Below, in pieces: positions 1 through 7,292 of a stretch of 12,054 nucleotides of DNA. The translations under genes and the position numbers were made by a program. The stretch covers positions 1 to 12,054 of the forward strand of contig JBILMZ010000096.1 of assembly GCA_044375275.1 (NCBI GenBank), given 5' to 3'. The notes beneath the pieces were generated by a model. It did no database searches. It saw only the letters and a list, made by a program, of their open reading frames with translations, and was not told where the DNA came from. Source of the DNA: SZUA-430 sp044375275 (GTDB lineage: Bacteria; Pseudomonadota; Alphaproteobacteria; Micropepsales; Micropepsaceae). How positions within the stretch are numbered: position 1 is the stretch's first letter; each line of letters begins with the position of its first letter.

Positions 1-1251
1 GCCCGTACGATCAACGAACCGATGAAGATCGCAGCCGCCAATGCCCTTGCAGAGTTGGCAAGGCAGGACGTCCCGGACGAGGTTGCAGCCGCCTACCACA
101 CGGCACGCCCCAAGTTCGGCCCCGACTACATCATTCCCGTGCCGTTCGATCCACGCCTGATCTCAACGGTTCCCGTTGCCGTCGCGCGTGCTGCAATGGA
201 ATCGGGCGTTGCCCAGAAGCCAATCGCAGACCTCGACCGCTACGCCAACGAACTGGCTTCACGCCTCGACCCTGTCGCTTCGATCGTCCAACGCGTTGTT
301 GCGCGCGTACGCATGGAACCCAAGCGCGTCGTCTTTGCGGAAGGCGAGGAAGAGGCCGTCATTCGTGCAGCCCTCGCCTATCAGAACTCCGGGCTGGGCA
401 AGGCAACGCTCGTCGGCAACCCTGAGCGCATTCGCGAAACCGCCCGCCGTGCAGGACTGGAGGAAGCCAGCGAACTCGAAATCGTATTCGGTCGCGAAAG
501 CCCCCGGTCGCAGCAATATGCCGAAGCCCTGTACGCGCGCCAGCAACGGCAGGGCGCACTTTTTCGCGACTGCCTCAGGCAGGTCACGTACGACCGAAAC
601 ATCTTCGCAGCCTCGATGGTCGCCGCAGGTCACGCAGATGCCATGGTGACAGGCGTGACACGTCACTATTCGGTGGCCCTGTCAGACGTGCGGAACGTGA
701 TCGACCCCAAGCCAGGCGAGCGCGTCGTCGGCGTCTCGATCATTCTGGATCGTGGCCGGACAGTATTTGTCGGCGACACAAACGTTCACGAAATGCCGAC
801 GTCGGAAGAGCTTGCCGACATCACGGTGCAGACAGCAGCAGTGGCGCGCCGTTTCGGCTATGAGCCACGCGTTGCTCTTCTCGCCTACTCCACTTTCGGA
901 CAGCCATGGGGCGAACGTTCCCAGCGTGTGCGCGAAGCCGTCGAACTGCTCGACAAGCGTCATGTCGACTTCGAGTATGACGGGGAAATGAACGCCGACG
1001 TTGCGCTCGATATGGAGCGCATGGCGCGCTACCCCTTCTGTCGCCTCAAGGGCCCGGCCAACGTCCTGATCATGCCGGCAATTCACTCGGCATCGATTTC
1101 CACGACGATGACCGAAGTGATCGGCGGCGCCACCGTCATTGGACCGCTGCTCGTCGGCATGTCGAAATCCGTGCAGATCGCGCCCCTGGGCGCCAAGATG
1201 AGCGACATCGTGAACATGGCTGCGCTCGCGGCCTACAACATATCGAATTGA
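1..1251 (+). CDS. maeB: NADP-dependent malic enzyme, MaeB type (5' end missing)
   Basis: Cytoplasmic enzyme that decarboxylates malate to pyruvate with reduction of NADP, supplying NADPH and linking the TCA cycle to pyruvate and acetyl-CoA. The frame is open from base 1 (it reads ARTINEPMKIAAANALAEL), so the gene begins before the window and the ATG at 22 is internal. About 416 residues are visible, against roughly 750-770 for full-length MaeB. What remains is the end of the malic NAD-binding domain (to about residue 80) and the complete phosphotransacetylase-like domain (about 95-416). Matching signatures include VVFAEGEEEAVIRAA, HYSVALSDVRNVI, VFVGDTNVHEMPT and YDGEMNADVAL. In characterised MaeB proteins this domain does not act as a phosphotransacetylase but mediates regulation by acetyl-CoA; that is family knowledge. 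The TGA stop lies two bases before the gloB ATG, so the two are probably cotranscribed and translationally coupled. Confidence 0.95.
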   Translation, partial: ARTINEPMKIAAANALAELARQDVPDEVAAAYHTARPKFGPDYIIPVPFDPRLISTVPVAVARAAMESGVAQKPIADLDRYANELASRLDPVASIVQRVVARVRMEPKRVVFAEGEEEAVIRAALAYQNSGLGKATLVGNPERIRETARRAGLEEASELEIVFGRESPRSQQYAEALYARQQRQGALFRDCLRQVTYDRNIFAASMVAAGHADAMVTGVTRHYSVALSDVRNVIDPKPGERVVGVSIILDRGRTVFVGDTNVHEMPTSEELADITVQTAAVARRFGYEPRVALLAYSTFGQPWGERSQRVREAVELLDKRHVDFEYDGEMNADVALDMERMARYPFCRLKGPANVLIMPAIHSASISTTMTEVIGGATVIGPLLVGMSKSVQIAPLGAKMSDIVNMAALAAYNISN

Positions 1252-1253
1252 AC

Positions 1254-2018
1254 ATGATCAACATCCATCTCGTGCCATGTCTCAATGACAACTACGCCTA
1301 CCTGATTCATGAGCCTGCGACCAAATCCGTCGCCGTCGTGGACCCGTCAGAGGCCGCGCCCGTGATGGATGCACTCAAGGCGCACGGATTGAAGCTGACG
1401 CATATCCTGAATACGCATCATCACTTCGACCACACGGGTGGAAACCTCGAACTCAAGGAAAAGACCGGCTCGAAGATCATCGGGCCCAGAGCCGATGCTG
1501 AGAGGATTCCGGGAATTGACCTGGCTGTCGGCGAAGGCGATCTGGTGGCAGTGGGCACCGCGATCGCGCGCGTTTTTGACATTCCCGCCCACACCAAGGG
1601 CCACATCGCGTTCTGGTTCGAGGCAGACAAGGCCGTGTTCACGGGCGATACGATGTTCGCCATGGGATGCGGACGCCTTTTCGAGGGAACGCCGGCCCAG
1701 ATGTGGTCAAGCCTGTCGAAGCTCGCCCGCCTGCCAGCCGAAACGCGAGTCTATTGCGGTCACGAGTATACGCAGTCGAATGGTCGTTTCGCGCTCACGC
1801 TGGAACCTGAAAATACGGATCTGGTCGCGAGAATGAAGGAAGTGAACGAACTCCGGGAAAAGGGTCTGCCGACCATTCCATCTACGATCGGCATCGAGTT
1901 GAAGACGAACCCGTTCCTGCGCCCGTCCAGCGCGGCACTGCGCAAGTCTCTGGCACTGGAATCTGCGGACGTCGTTGAGGTCTTTGCAGAAACGCGCCGC
2001 CGCAAGGACACGTTCTGA
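1254..2018 (+). CDS. gloB: Hydroxyacylglutathione hydrolase (glyoxalase II)
   Basis: Metallo-beta-lactamase-fold hydrolase that splits S-D-lactoylglutathione into D-lactate and glutathione, the second step of methylglyoxal detoxification, in the cytoplasm. With the ATG at 1254 the protein has 254 residues, the usual family length. The binuclear metal motif THHHFDH is at 54-60 (H55, H57, D59, H60), with further ligands H113 (PAHTKGH), D132 (FTGDT) and H170 (YCGHEYT). The C-terminal glyoxalase II substrate domain ends with the typical TNPFLR (about 216-221). An in-frame TTG at 1248 overlaps the maeB stop, but the ATG gives the family's typical N-terminus. There is no clear Shine-Dalgarno sequence, which fits coupling to maeB. 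The cupin gene follows ten bases after the stop. A related thioester or glutathione-conjugate hydrolase is possible but less likely, given the complete GloB signature. Confidence 0.95.
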   Translation: MINIHLVPCLNDNYAYLIHEPATKSVAVVDPSEAAPVMDALKAHGLKLTHILNTHHHFDHTGGNLELKEKTGSKIIGPRADAERIPGIDLAVGEGDLVAVGTAIARVFDIPAHTKGHIAFWFEADKAVFTGDTMFAMGCGRLFEGTPAQMWSSLSKLARLPAETRVYCGHEYTQSNGRFALTLEPENTDLVARMKEVNELREKGLPTIPSTIGIELKTNPFLRPSSAALRKSLALESADVVEVFAETRRRKDTF

Positions 2019-2028
2019 GCCTGTTACC

Positions 2029-2460
2029 TTGACCGAAGCAGATCAGATCATCGCGAAGCTGGAACTCCTTCCCCATCCCGAAGGAGGCCATTACCGCGAG
2101 ACCTTTCGTGACATCGTGGAAGGTTCCGGAAGGTCAGCCTCGACAGCCATCTTGTACCTCCTGAAACAGGGCGAAGTCTCGCACTGGCATCGCATTGATG
2201 CTGTCGAGATATGGCACTGGTATGCAGGCGCTCCATTGGAATTGATGCTGTCCGCAGACGGTCGCGAAAGTCACACCTTCACCCTGGGCAATCAGTTGGC
2301 CAGCGGACACAAGCCCCAGGTCATCGTTCCACGAACGTGGTGGCAATCAGCCCGCGCCCTCGGCGAGTACGCCCTGGTCGGCTGCACGGTGGCTCCAGGG
2401 TTTGAGTTCAACGGGTTTGAAATGGCACCGCCAGGCTGGCGACCTGGAACAGCTCTTTAG
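2029..2460 (+). CDS. Cupin_5 / DUF985 family protein
   Basis: Small predicted cytoplasmic beta-barrel (cupin) protein of the DUF985/Cupin_5 family, whose biochemical role is not established. From the TTG at 2029 it has 143 residues. Recognisable blocks are the N-terminal LLPHPEGGHYRETFRD (about 13-28), the metal-type cupin block SHWHRIDAVEIWHWYAG (about 51-67, with H52, H54, E60 and H63 as likely ligands), and a second half-barrel running from PRTWWQSA to FEFNGFEM (about 108-139). The start is inferred: no ATG precedes the conserved N-terminus, and the TTG at 2029 places the PHPEGG block where family members usually have it. A longer reading from a TTG at 1975 would lie inside gloB and adds basic residues without family resemblance. 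The gene is third in the maeB-gloB run, suggesting cotranscription but not a defined function. Its TAG stop overlaps the stop of the opposing gene. Confidence 0.85.
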   Translation: MTEADQIIAKLELLPHPEGGHYRETFRDIVEGSGRSASTAILYLLKQGEVSHWHRIDAVEIWHWYAGAPLELMLSADGRESHTFTLGNQLASGHKPQVIVPRTWWQSARALGEYALVGCTVAPGFEFNGFEMAPPGWRPGTAL

Positions 2461-3191
2461 CGTCTGGCAAACTGGGCGAGCTGCCGGTAGATCACCGCCG
2501 ACGGCGGACGTCCCGCAAGGCCCTGCCCGGGCGTGAAGGTAACAACGAATGTGTCACCCTGCCGGTAAGGCAAGGCAGGCGGCCCTGCCACGAACCTGAT
2601 ACGTTTCAGGGCCACGCCTATGGCATCACGTCCAGCACCATTGCGGATCCACTCGATAAGCGCAGTTCCGGTGTTTCGGATGGAATCGAACAGCAGCCCG
2701 CGGACAATCGGATCGCGCGCCGCCTGCTCCCAGTCTGCATCCAGCATCACGGTACGCCCGGTCTCCGCACGCGCCTGGGCGATGATGCGCCCGGCATAAT
2801 CCCTGACAATGGCGATGGAGGGAGCGTTGAACTGAAGCGGCTGGACTTGCTTGCGGTCAGGCGCCACGGGAACACCACGTGGGTTCTGGGGCGTGAACAG
2901 CGTGATCCCGCCCAACCCTGAAATGCGCAGCAGGACGAACTGGTCTTCCCTGAGCAGAAGGCGATCTCCACCCGCGGCCGGCGCCCAGCGGAGCACCAGG
3001 ATTTCTTCGCTTCCGTCAAATCGAAGCTTTGGCGCCTCCCCCGTCAGGTCGAGCACAAAACCGATCGGCGTGAACTCCGAACTGTAGTGCGCCAGCACCG
3101 GCATCTGCCGGTCGTAGGCGCGCGAAATCACCGTCCCCATGCCAACCAGGAGAGCGAGAGAAACAACGATGATCCGCAACCAGGATTGCAA
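2457..3191 (-). CDS. Unrecognised membrane-anchored (or exported) protein
   Basis: I do not recognise this protein with confidence; a DUF4908-like alphaproteobacterial family is a weak guess. It is a GC-rich, well-formed coding frame of about 244 residues. One hydrophobic segment near the N-terminus (LRIIVVSLALLVGMGTVIS, about 5-23) is followed by a soluble part of about 220 residues with many beta-strand-like stretches. This suggests a periplasmic domain held by a signal anchor, or a secreted protein. The start is uncertain: the TTG at 3191 has a GGAG six bases upstream and gives a short N-terminus before the membrane segment, while the frame can be extended to a TTG at 3230. The ATG 17 codons inside would cut the hydrophobic segment. 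No catalytic motif is evident. It is convergent with the cupin gene (stops overlap) and lies downstream of phaB on the same strand behind a gap of about 240 bases, so it probably has its own promoter. Confidence 0.75.
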   Translation of the reverse strand: MQSWLRIIVVSLALLVGMGTVISRAYDRQMPVLAHYSSEFTPIGFVLDLTGEAPKLRFDGSEEILVLRWAPAAGGDRLLLREDQFVLLRISGLGGITLFTPQNPRGVPVAPDRKQVQPLQFNAPSIAIVRDYAGRIIAQARAETGRTVMLDADWEQAARDPIVRGLLFDSIRNTGTALIEWIRNGAGRDAIGVALKRIRFVAGPPALPYRQGDTFVVTFTPGQGLAGRPPSAVIYRQLAQFARR

Positions 3192-3326
3192 ATCCGGCTC
3201 CAACAAAACAATGCTGCGGGCGAAAGCCAAACCGGCTGCCCGTCATGCCACCCCGCAGAAACGCTGAATTTATCGGCTCAGATGATGGCAAGAATGTGGT
3301 TGGGATCGGGCCGGATGGGTCATTGG

Positions 3327-3336
3327 TTTACGTAAA
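3327..3336. repeat. Perfect 10-bp palindrome in the phaB / membrane-protein gap
   Basis: TTTACGTAAA reads the same on both strands. It lies in the 241-base non-coding gap 3192-3432, about 135 bases before the start of the minus-strand gene at 3191 and downstream of phaB. It could be an operator for that gene, but a single short AT-rich palindrome can arise by chance. Apart from this and the weak hairpin at 3348-3364, I see nothing definite in the gap. Confidence 0.3.
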
Positions 3337-3347
3337 GTCAAAGGCCC

Positions 3348-3364
3348 GCGGCGAGAACGGCCGC
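3348..3364 (-). terminator. Possible weak terminator after phaB
   Basis: On the minus strand GCGGC and GCCGC form a five-base-pair stem around a seven-base loop, followed by GGGCCTTTGACTTT. It sits about 70 bases past the phaB stop, where a terminator would be expected. The stem is short and the T-tract interrupted, so this is tentative. Confidence 0.25.
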
Positions 3365-3432
3365 AGACCCCTGATTTCCTTACCATTCGGTAGACCTGGG
3401 CCGCTCAAGACGCCCGGGCTCATCCGCCGGGT

Positions 3433-4155
3433 CTAGTACATGTGCTGTCCGCCATTGATGGACAACGTGGAGCCCGTAACGAACCCGGCATCATCGGCCA
3501 CGAGAAACAGAACCCCGCGCGCGATTTCATCTGCCTTGCCAAGCCTTCCAACCGGGATTTTGGCAACGATCTTCTCCAGCACGTTCGCCGGAACCGCTGC
3601 AACCATATCCGTATCGATGTAGCCGGGGGCAATGGCATTCACCGTGATGCCCTTGGGCGCACCCTCCTGGGCCAGCGCCTTCGTGAAGCCGTGAATGCCC
3701 GACTTGGCCGCTGCATAGTTGACCTGACCATACTGCCCGGCCTGCCCGTTGATAGACCCGATATTGACGATGCGACCGAAACTGCGCTCAAGCATGCCGT
3801 CCCAGACGGACTTGCACATGTTGAAGCAGCCACCGAGGTTTGTATCGAGCACCTCGTCCCACTGCGAACGGCTCTGCCTTTTCAGCGTCGCGTCACGGGT
3901 GATGCCGGCATTGTTGACGAGGACATCAATGGGGCCGAGTTTCGCAACGACCTCGGCTGCGCCCTTGATGCATGAATCAAAATCCGCCACGTCCCACTTG
4001 AACACCGATATGCCGTGCTTGTCCGCGAACGCCTTTGCACGCTCGTCATTGCCGGCATAGTTCGCCGCAACCTTGAATCCGGCTTTCTTCAGCGTGACCG
4101 AAATGGCTTCGCCAATGCCGCGTGTACCACCTGTAACTACTGCAACTCTGGACAT
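3433..4155 (-). CDS. phaB: Acetoacetyl-CoA reductase (NADPH-dependent)
   Basis: Short-chain dehydrogenase that reduces acetoacetyl-CoA to (R)-3-hydroxybutyryl-CoA, the monomer for polyhydroxybutyrate. The 240-residue length matches PhaB. The cofactor motif TGGTRGIG is at 8-15, NNAG at 81-84, and the catalytic triad is S134 (NIGSINGQ), Y147 and K151 (YAAAK). The block GQAGQYGQVNYAAAKSGIHGF is characteristic of PhaB rather than FabG. The start is the ATG at 4155, which has a strong GGGAGG five bases upstream; the upstream extension in the same frame is basic and unlike the family. The gene begins 25 bases after the phaA stop, so phaA-phaB form an operon read on the minus strand. A FabG-type 3-oxoacyl-ACP reductase is the main alternative, made unlikely by the motif and the neighbour. 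Confidence 0.95.
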   Translation of the reverse strand: MSRVAVVTGGTRGIGEAISVTLKKAGFKVAANYAGNDERAKAFADKHGISVFKWDVADFDSCIKGAAEVVAKLGPIDVLVNNAGITRDATLKRQSRSQWDEVLDTNLGGCFNMCKSVWDGMLERSFGRIVNIGSINGQAGQYGQVNYAAAKSGIHGFTKALAQEGAPKGITVNAIAPGYIDTDMVAAVPANVLEKIVAKIPVGRLGKADEIARGVLFLVADDAGFVTGSTLSINGGQHMY

Positions 4156-4180
4156 GATTTCCTCCCGGTTTCTTGGTCGT

Positions 4181-5356
4181 CTAGCGCTCGATACACATGG
4201 CAATGCCCATGCCGCCACCAATGCAAAGCGTCGCCAGGCCCTTGCGTGCATTGCGCTTCTGCATTTCGTGCAGCAGCGTCACGAGGACACGACCGCCCGA
4301 CGCACCGATCGGGTGCCCGATGGCAATAGCGCCGCCATTCACGTTCACCTTTGTCGGGTCCCAGCCCATGTCTTTGTTGACCGCGCAAGCCTGTGCGGCA
4401 AACGCCTCGTTGGCTTCAACGAGATCAAGGTCAGCCACGCTCCATCCCGCGCGCTTCAGCGCCGCGCGCGATGCCGGGATTGGCCCCGAACCCATGACCT
4501 TCGGATCGACGCCAGCCTGCGCCCACGACTTGATGAAACCAAGCGGCTTCAGCCCGCGACGATCAGCTTCCTTGGCCGACATGAGAACCACCGCAGCCGC
4601 GCCATCATTGATGCCACTGGCATTCGCTGCAGTGACGGAACCGCCATCCCGGAGGAAGGCCGGGCGAAGGTCCTTGATGGACTCGTAGGTGACGCCATCA
4701 CGAATGTACTCGTCCGTATCGATGATCTTTTCGCCCTTCTTCTCCTTGATGGAGACGGCAGCGATCTCGTCCTTGAAGCGTCCGGCCTTGCGCGCGGCCT
4801 CCGCCTTGTTCTGCGAGGCAACGGCGAACTGGTCCTGCTGCTCCCGTGTGATCTGCCATTCCTTCGCAACGTTCTCGGCAGTATTTCCCATGTGATACCC
4901 GTTAAAGGCGTCCATGAGGCCGTCCTTGATCATTGTATCGATGAACTCCAGCGGTCCCATCTTCTGACCGGCCCGCAGATAGGCCGCATGAGGCGCCATC
5001 GACATGGACTCCTGCCCGCCCGCGATGACAATAGCCGAGTCGCCATTCACGATGGCCTGATGGCCAAGCGCCACCGCACGCAGTCCCGAACCGCAAAGCT
5101 GGTTCACTCCCCAGGCCGGCACTTCAACCGGAATCCCCGCATTGATGGAAGCCTGCCGGGCGGGGTTCTGCCCCTGCCCCGCAATCAGGATCTGGCCCAG
5201 GATGACTTCGCTGACATCCTTGCCATCGAGCTGTGCGCGCTTGAGGACTTCCTTGATGGCCGTCCGTCCAAGCTCGTGCGCGGGGACATTTGCAAACGAG
5301 CCGTTAAACGAACCAACCGCGGTGCGTGCAGCTGCAACAATTGCGACATCAGTCAT
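4181..5356 (-). CDS. phaA: Acetyl-CoA C-acetyltransferase (beta-ketothiolase)
   Basis: Thiolase that condenses two acetyl-CoA into acetoacetyl-CoA, the first step of polyhydroxybutyrate synthesis, working just ahead of PhaB. The 391 residues match biosynthetic thiolases. Catalytic residues are at the expected places: C88 in NQLCGSGLRA, H348 in GGAIAIGHPIGASGGR and C378 in LCIGGGMGIA. The NEAFAAQ block typical of the family is also present. The start is the ATG at 5356, with GGAG eight bases upstream, and the N-terminus TDVAIVAAARTAVGSF is standard. It is first in the phaA-phaB operon and divergent from phaR across a 244-base gap, where repression by PhaR could act. A degradative acetoacetyl-CoA thiolase cannot be fully excluded by sequence, but the phaB partner supports biosynthesis. 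Confidence 0.95.
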   Translation of the reverse strand: MTDVAIVAAARTAVGSFNGSFANVPAHELGRTAIKEVLKRAQLDGKDVSEVILGQILIAGQGQNPARQASINAGIPVEVPAWGVNQLCGSGLRAVALGHQAIVNGDSAIVIAGGQESMSMAPHAAYLRAGQKMGPLEFIDTMIKDGLMDAFNGYHMGNTAENVAKEWQITREQQDQFAVASQNKAEAARKAGRFKDEIAAVSIKEKKGEKIIDTDEYIRDGVTYESIKDLRPAFLRDGGSVTAANASGINDGAAAVVLMSAKEADRRGLKPLGFIKSWAQAGVDPKVMGSGPIPASRAALKRAGWSVADLDLVEANEAFAAQACAVNKDMGWDPTKVNVNGGAIAIGHPIGASGGRVLVTLLHEMQKRNARKGLATLCIGGGMGIAMCIER

Positions 5357-5494
5357 GCTTTCAACTCCGGAATTTGGGGCGGATCTTCCTCTCCATTAAC
5401 GCTGACAATGGCACGGCTGAGGCTACGAGGCCAAGCACTTCCGCCATTTTTCAGCTCGATTTTGGAGCCCTTGGCAAAAACAGCAGAGCCTTAA

Positions 5495-5504
5495 CGCATA
5501 TGCG
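5495..5504. promoter_or_regulatory. Palindrome in the phaA-phaR intergenic region
   Basis: CGCATATGCG is a perfect 10-bp palindrome in the 244-base gap between divergent phaA and phaR. It contains GCA/TGC half-sites. PhaR of other bacteria has been reported to bind TGC/GCA-rich sites near pha promoters, so this is a candidate operator by position and composition only. I could not assign -35/-10 boxes in the gap with confidence. Confidence 0.3.
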
Positions 5505-5541
5505 GTAGGAAAGGCGCGCAATCTCGCCTAAACTGGTCTGC

Positions 5542-5566
5542 TTCCAGCCGCCAATTGGTTCTGGAA
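5542..5566. promoter_or_regulatory. Dyad-symmetric candidate operator upstream of phaR
   Basis: TTCCAG and CTGGAA form a perfect six-base inverted repeat around a 13-base spacer, which itself holds the palindrome CCAATTGG almost exactly at the centre. The site ends 34 bases before the phaR ATG, a position suited to autoregulation. CTGC at 5538-5541 and GCAG at 5577-5580 flank it. Assignment to PhaR or another regulator is inference. Confidence 0.4.
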
Positions 5567-5600
5567 TGCGGCCAGAGCAGTCACTTGGGACAACCACCGC

Positions 5601-6218
5601 ATGACGACGCCGAACAGCGATCCGATCACCATCAAGAAGTACGCCAACCGCCGTCTATACAACACGGCAACGTCAAGCTACGTCACGCTTGACCACCTGG
5701 CTGACATGGTCAAGCGTGGTCAGGAGTTCAACGTCCACGATGCGAAGACCGGCGAAGACATCACCCGCGCGGTCCTCACGCAGATCATCTTCGAGGAAGA
5801 AGGAAAGGTCGGCCAGCAGATGCTCCCGATCCAGTTCCTCCGTCAGCTGATCCGGTTCTACGGCGACAGCATGCAGGCGCTCGTGCCGGGTTACCTGAAC
5901 CTGAGCATGGATTCCTTTTCGAAGAACCACGAGCGGATGCGCGAGCAGCTCACCACGGCATTCGGTGGCAAGAGTATCCTGAAGGATTTTGAGGGCTTGG
6001 CCCGCCAGAACATGGCAATGTTTGAACGGACGCTGCGCATGTTCACGCCGTTCGGCACGATCATGAACAACAGGCCTGGCGAACCACAAGCGGCTCACAC
6101 GGCTGAAGCCCCTACGGAACCTCAGCCTCCGCATTCGCAGGACGAGGAGATCGCGGACCTCAAGGCACAACTCGATGCAATGCGTCGGCAGCTGGACGAA
6201 CTTGCCAACCGCAAATAA
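5601..6218 (+). CDS. phaR: Polyhydroxyalkanoate synthesis repressor
   Basis: DNA-binding repressor that also binds polyhydroxybutyrate; in studied members, growing polymer titrates it away from pha and phasin promoters. The 205-residue protein begins with the hallmark domain (ITIKKYANRRLYNTATSSYVTL, about 9-30, continuing to about 70). The PHB-accumulation region follows, with QMLPIQFLRQLIRFYGDSMQ and a stretch reading LVPGYLNLSMDSF. The C-terminus holds a proline- and alanine-rich linker and a charged coiled coil (about 176-205, DEEIADLKAQLDAMRRQLDEL). The start at the ATG 5601 gives the standard N-terminus, though no good Shine-Dalgarno is seen. It is divergent from phaA-phaB, the expected target, with candidate operators between them. 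Key domain residues look intact. Confidence 0.95.
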   Translation: MTTPNSDPITIKKYANRRLYNTATSSYVTLDHLADMVKRGQEFNVHDAKTGEDITRAVLTQIIFEEEGKVGQQMLPIQFLRQLIRFYGDSMQALVPGYLNLSMDSFSKNHERMREQLTTAFGGKSILKDFEGLARQNMAMFERTLRMFTPFGTIMNNRPGEPQAAHTAEAPTEPQPPHSQDEEIADLKAQLDAMRRQLDELANRK

Positions 6219-6257
6219 GTCTGGCTAATGCCTCTTGGGATTTCGAGAGGTTCAATC

Positions 6258-6797
6258 GTGTATCTTCGTCAGGTTCTCGCAGTTATACTGGGGCTGGCAA
6301 TTTTATCGGCTGAAGGCGCCTTTGCGGCGAACAGCCGGGACGTGGCCCGCGCCAGGAACGTTGGCGCCATGGGCGAATGCAACCGCTGCGACCTGTCCGG
6401 TGCAAATCTCGAAAACGGCTTTTTCCAGCTTGCTGTGTTGATCGAAGCCAACATGTCGGGCGCGAACCTGAATGGCGCCAATCTCGCTGGAGCACAACTC
6501 AACAACGCAAATCTCAGCAACGCGACACTCCATTTTGCCAACCTGTCCGGCGCACGCATGGAAGGCGCAGACCTCAGGGGAGCAGACTTCAGCAATGCAT
6601 GGCTGAACTGGGCATGGCTGAACGGCGCAAAGCTGGATGGGGCCATCTTCACAAACGCGGTCTTCATTGGCGTTCAGATCCAGGGCGCGGACTTGTCGAA
6701 GACGATCGGCCTTACCAAGGAACAGGTTGGCCGTGCATGCGCAGACGCGGAAACCAAGTTCCCGCCCGGCTTGCGCGGTTCATACTGCCGGATGTAG
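6258..6797 (+). CDS. Exported pentapeptide-repeat protein
   Basis: Predicted periplasmic or secreted right-handed beta-helix protein of unknown function. Using the GTG at 6258 (AGAGG seven bases upstream) it has 179 residues and starts with a convincing signal peptide: YLRQVLAVILGLAILSAEGAFA with likely cleavage after residue 23. An ATG at 6228 in the same frame is possible but has no ribosome site and puts ten residues before this signal. Residues about 39-145 carry tandem pentapeptides of the A(N/D)LXX type, such as LSGANLNGANLAGAQ and LSGARMEGADLRGAD. A CNRC pair precedes the repeats, and two further cysteines lie in the tail (RACADAE and SYCRM), so disulphides are possible after export. 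It lies downstream of phaR on the same strand, but nothing ties it to PHA. It is convergent with the DUF983 gene 22 bases away. Confidence 0.85.
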   Translation: MYLRQVLAVILGLAILSAEGAFAANSRDVARARNVGAMGECNRCDLSGANLENGFFQLAVLIEANMSGANLNGANLAGAQLNNANLSNATLHFANLSGARMEGADLRGADFSNAWLNWAWLNGAKLDGAIFTNAVFIGVQIQGADLSKTIGLTKEQVGRACADAETKFPPGLRGSYCRM

Positions 6798-6819
6798 TTC
6801 AGACCTGCTTTGGCGTGCG

Positions 6820-7191
6820 TCAGACGCCGCCACGGTCCCGGACAGCCCATTGCACGCCAACAAAGGCGCCTTTCACAATCGGAAGCAGCGTCAGCGATGC
6901 GACGAGCACTGACGTCACCATGATCGTCGTAACCCAGGCCAGCGGCCAGGTCCTGACGGCTTCCAAGAACAGCAGCGGCGCCAGCATTCCATGCCCCACG
7001 ATCAGGATCGTGAAATAGGCCGGTCCGTCATCCGCCTTGTACTGGTCAAGCGCATGCCCGCAGCCTGCGCATTTGGGAAGCACCTTGAGGTAGGACGAGA
7101 ACATCTTGGACTTCCCGCACGAGGGACATTTTCCAGCAAGTCCCCTGCGCAGTCCCAGCCAGACGCTTCGTTCTTCGGTTGCAGGAATCAT
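6820..7191 (-). CDS. DUF983 zinc-ribbon membrane protein
   Basis: Small inner-membrane protein of the DUF983 family, common in Alphaproteobacteria and functionally uncharacterised. From the ATG at 7191 it has 123 residues. The N-terminal GLRRGLAGKCPSCGKSKMF and the following CAGCG give a four-cysteine zinc ribbon (C22, C25, C41, C44). A conserved acidic/aromatic stretch (DDGPAYFTILIVGH) and two transmembrane helices (about 60-80 and 86-106) follow, with a short charged tail. The frame extends upstream to 7308, but those 39 residues overlap the end of the EAL gene and do not resemble the family, so the internal ATG is preferred although its ribosome site is poor. It lies 101 bases downstream of the EAL gene on the same strand; that gap holds the palindrome GTCTGCAGAC at 7219-7228 and no other clear signal. 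Confidence 0.88.
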   Translation of the reverse strand: MIPATEERSVWLGLRRGLAGKCPSCGKSKMFSSYLKVLPKCAGCGHALDQYKADDGPAYFTILIVGHGMLAPLLFLEAVRTWPLAWVTTIMVTSVLVASLTLLPIVKGAFVGVQWAVRDRGGV

Positions 7192-7292
7192 GATTGGGGA
7201 CGCCCTTGTGCAGATGCAGTCTGCAGACAAGGATAGGCGCTCGGCTCGTGAAGCGGAAGCACTGCGCATTGTCGCAGCAGAGACAATGGGAT

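Noticed and set aside
3245..3436. Plus-strand open frame of 63 codons between the membrane-protein gene and phaB
   Set aside because: No ribosome site, low-complexity product, and it runs into the phaB stop; more likely non-coding.
4073..5494. Long plus-strand open frame of 473 codons opposite phaA
   Set aside because: It is the mirror of a strongly conserved thiolase gene; long antisense frames are common in GC-rich DNA and its product has no recognisable motif.
7219..7228. GTCTGCAGAC palindrome upstream of the DUF983 gene as an operator
   Set aside because: Short and isolated, with no promoter elements around it; noted in the gene entry only.
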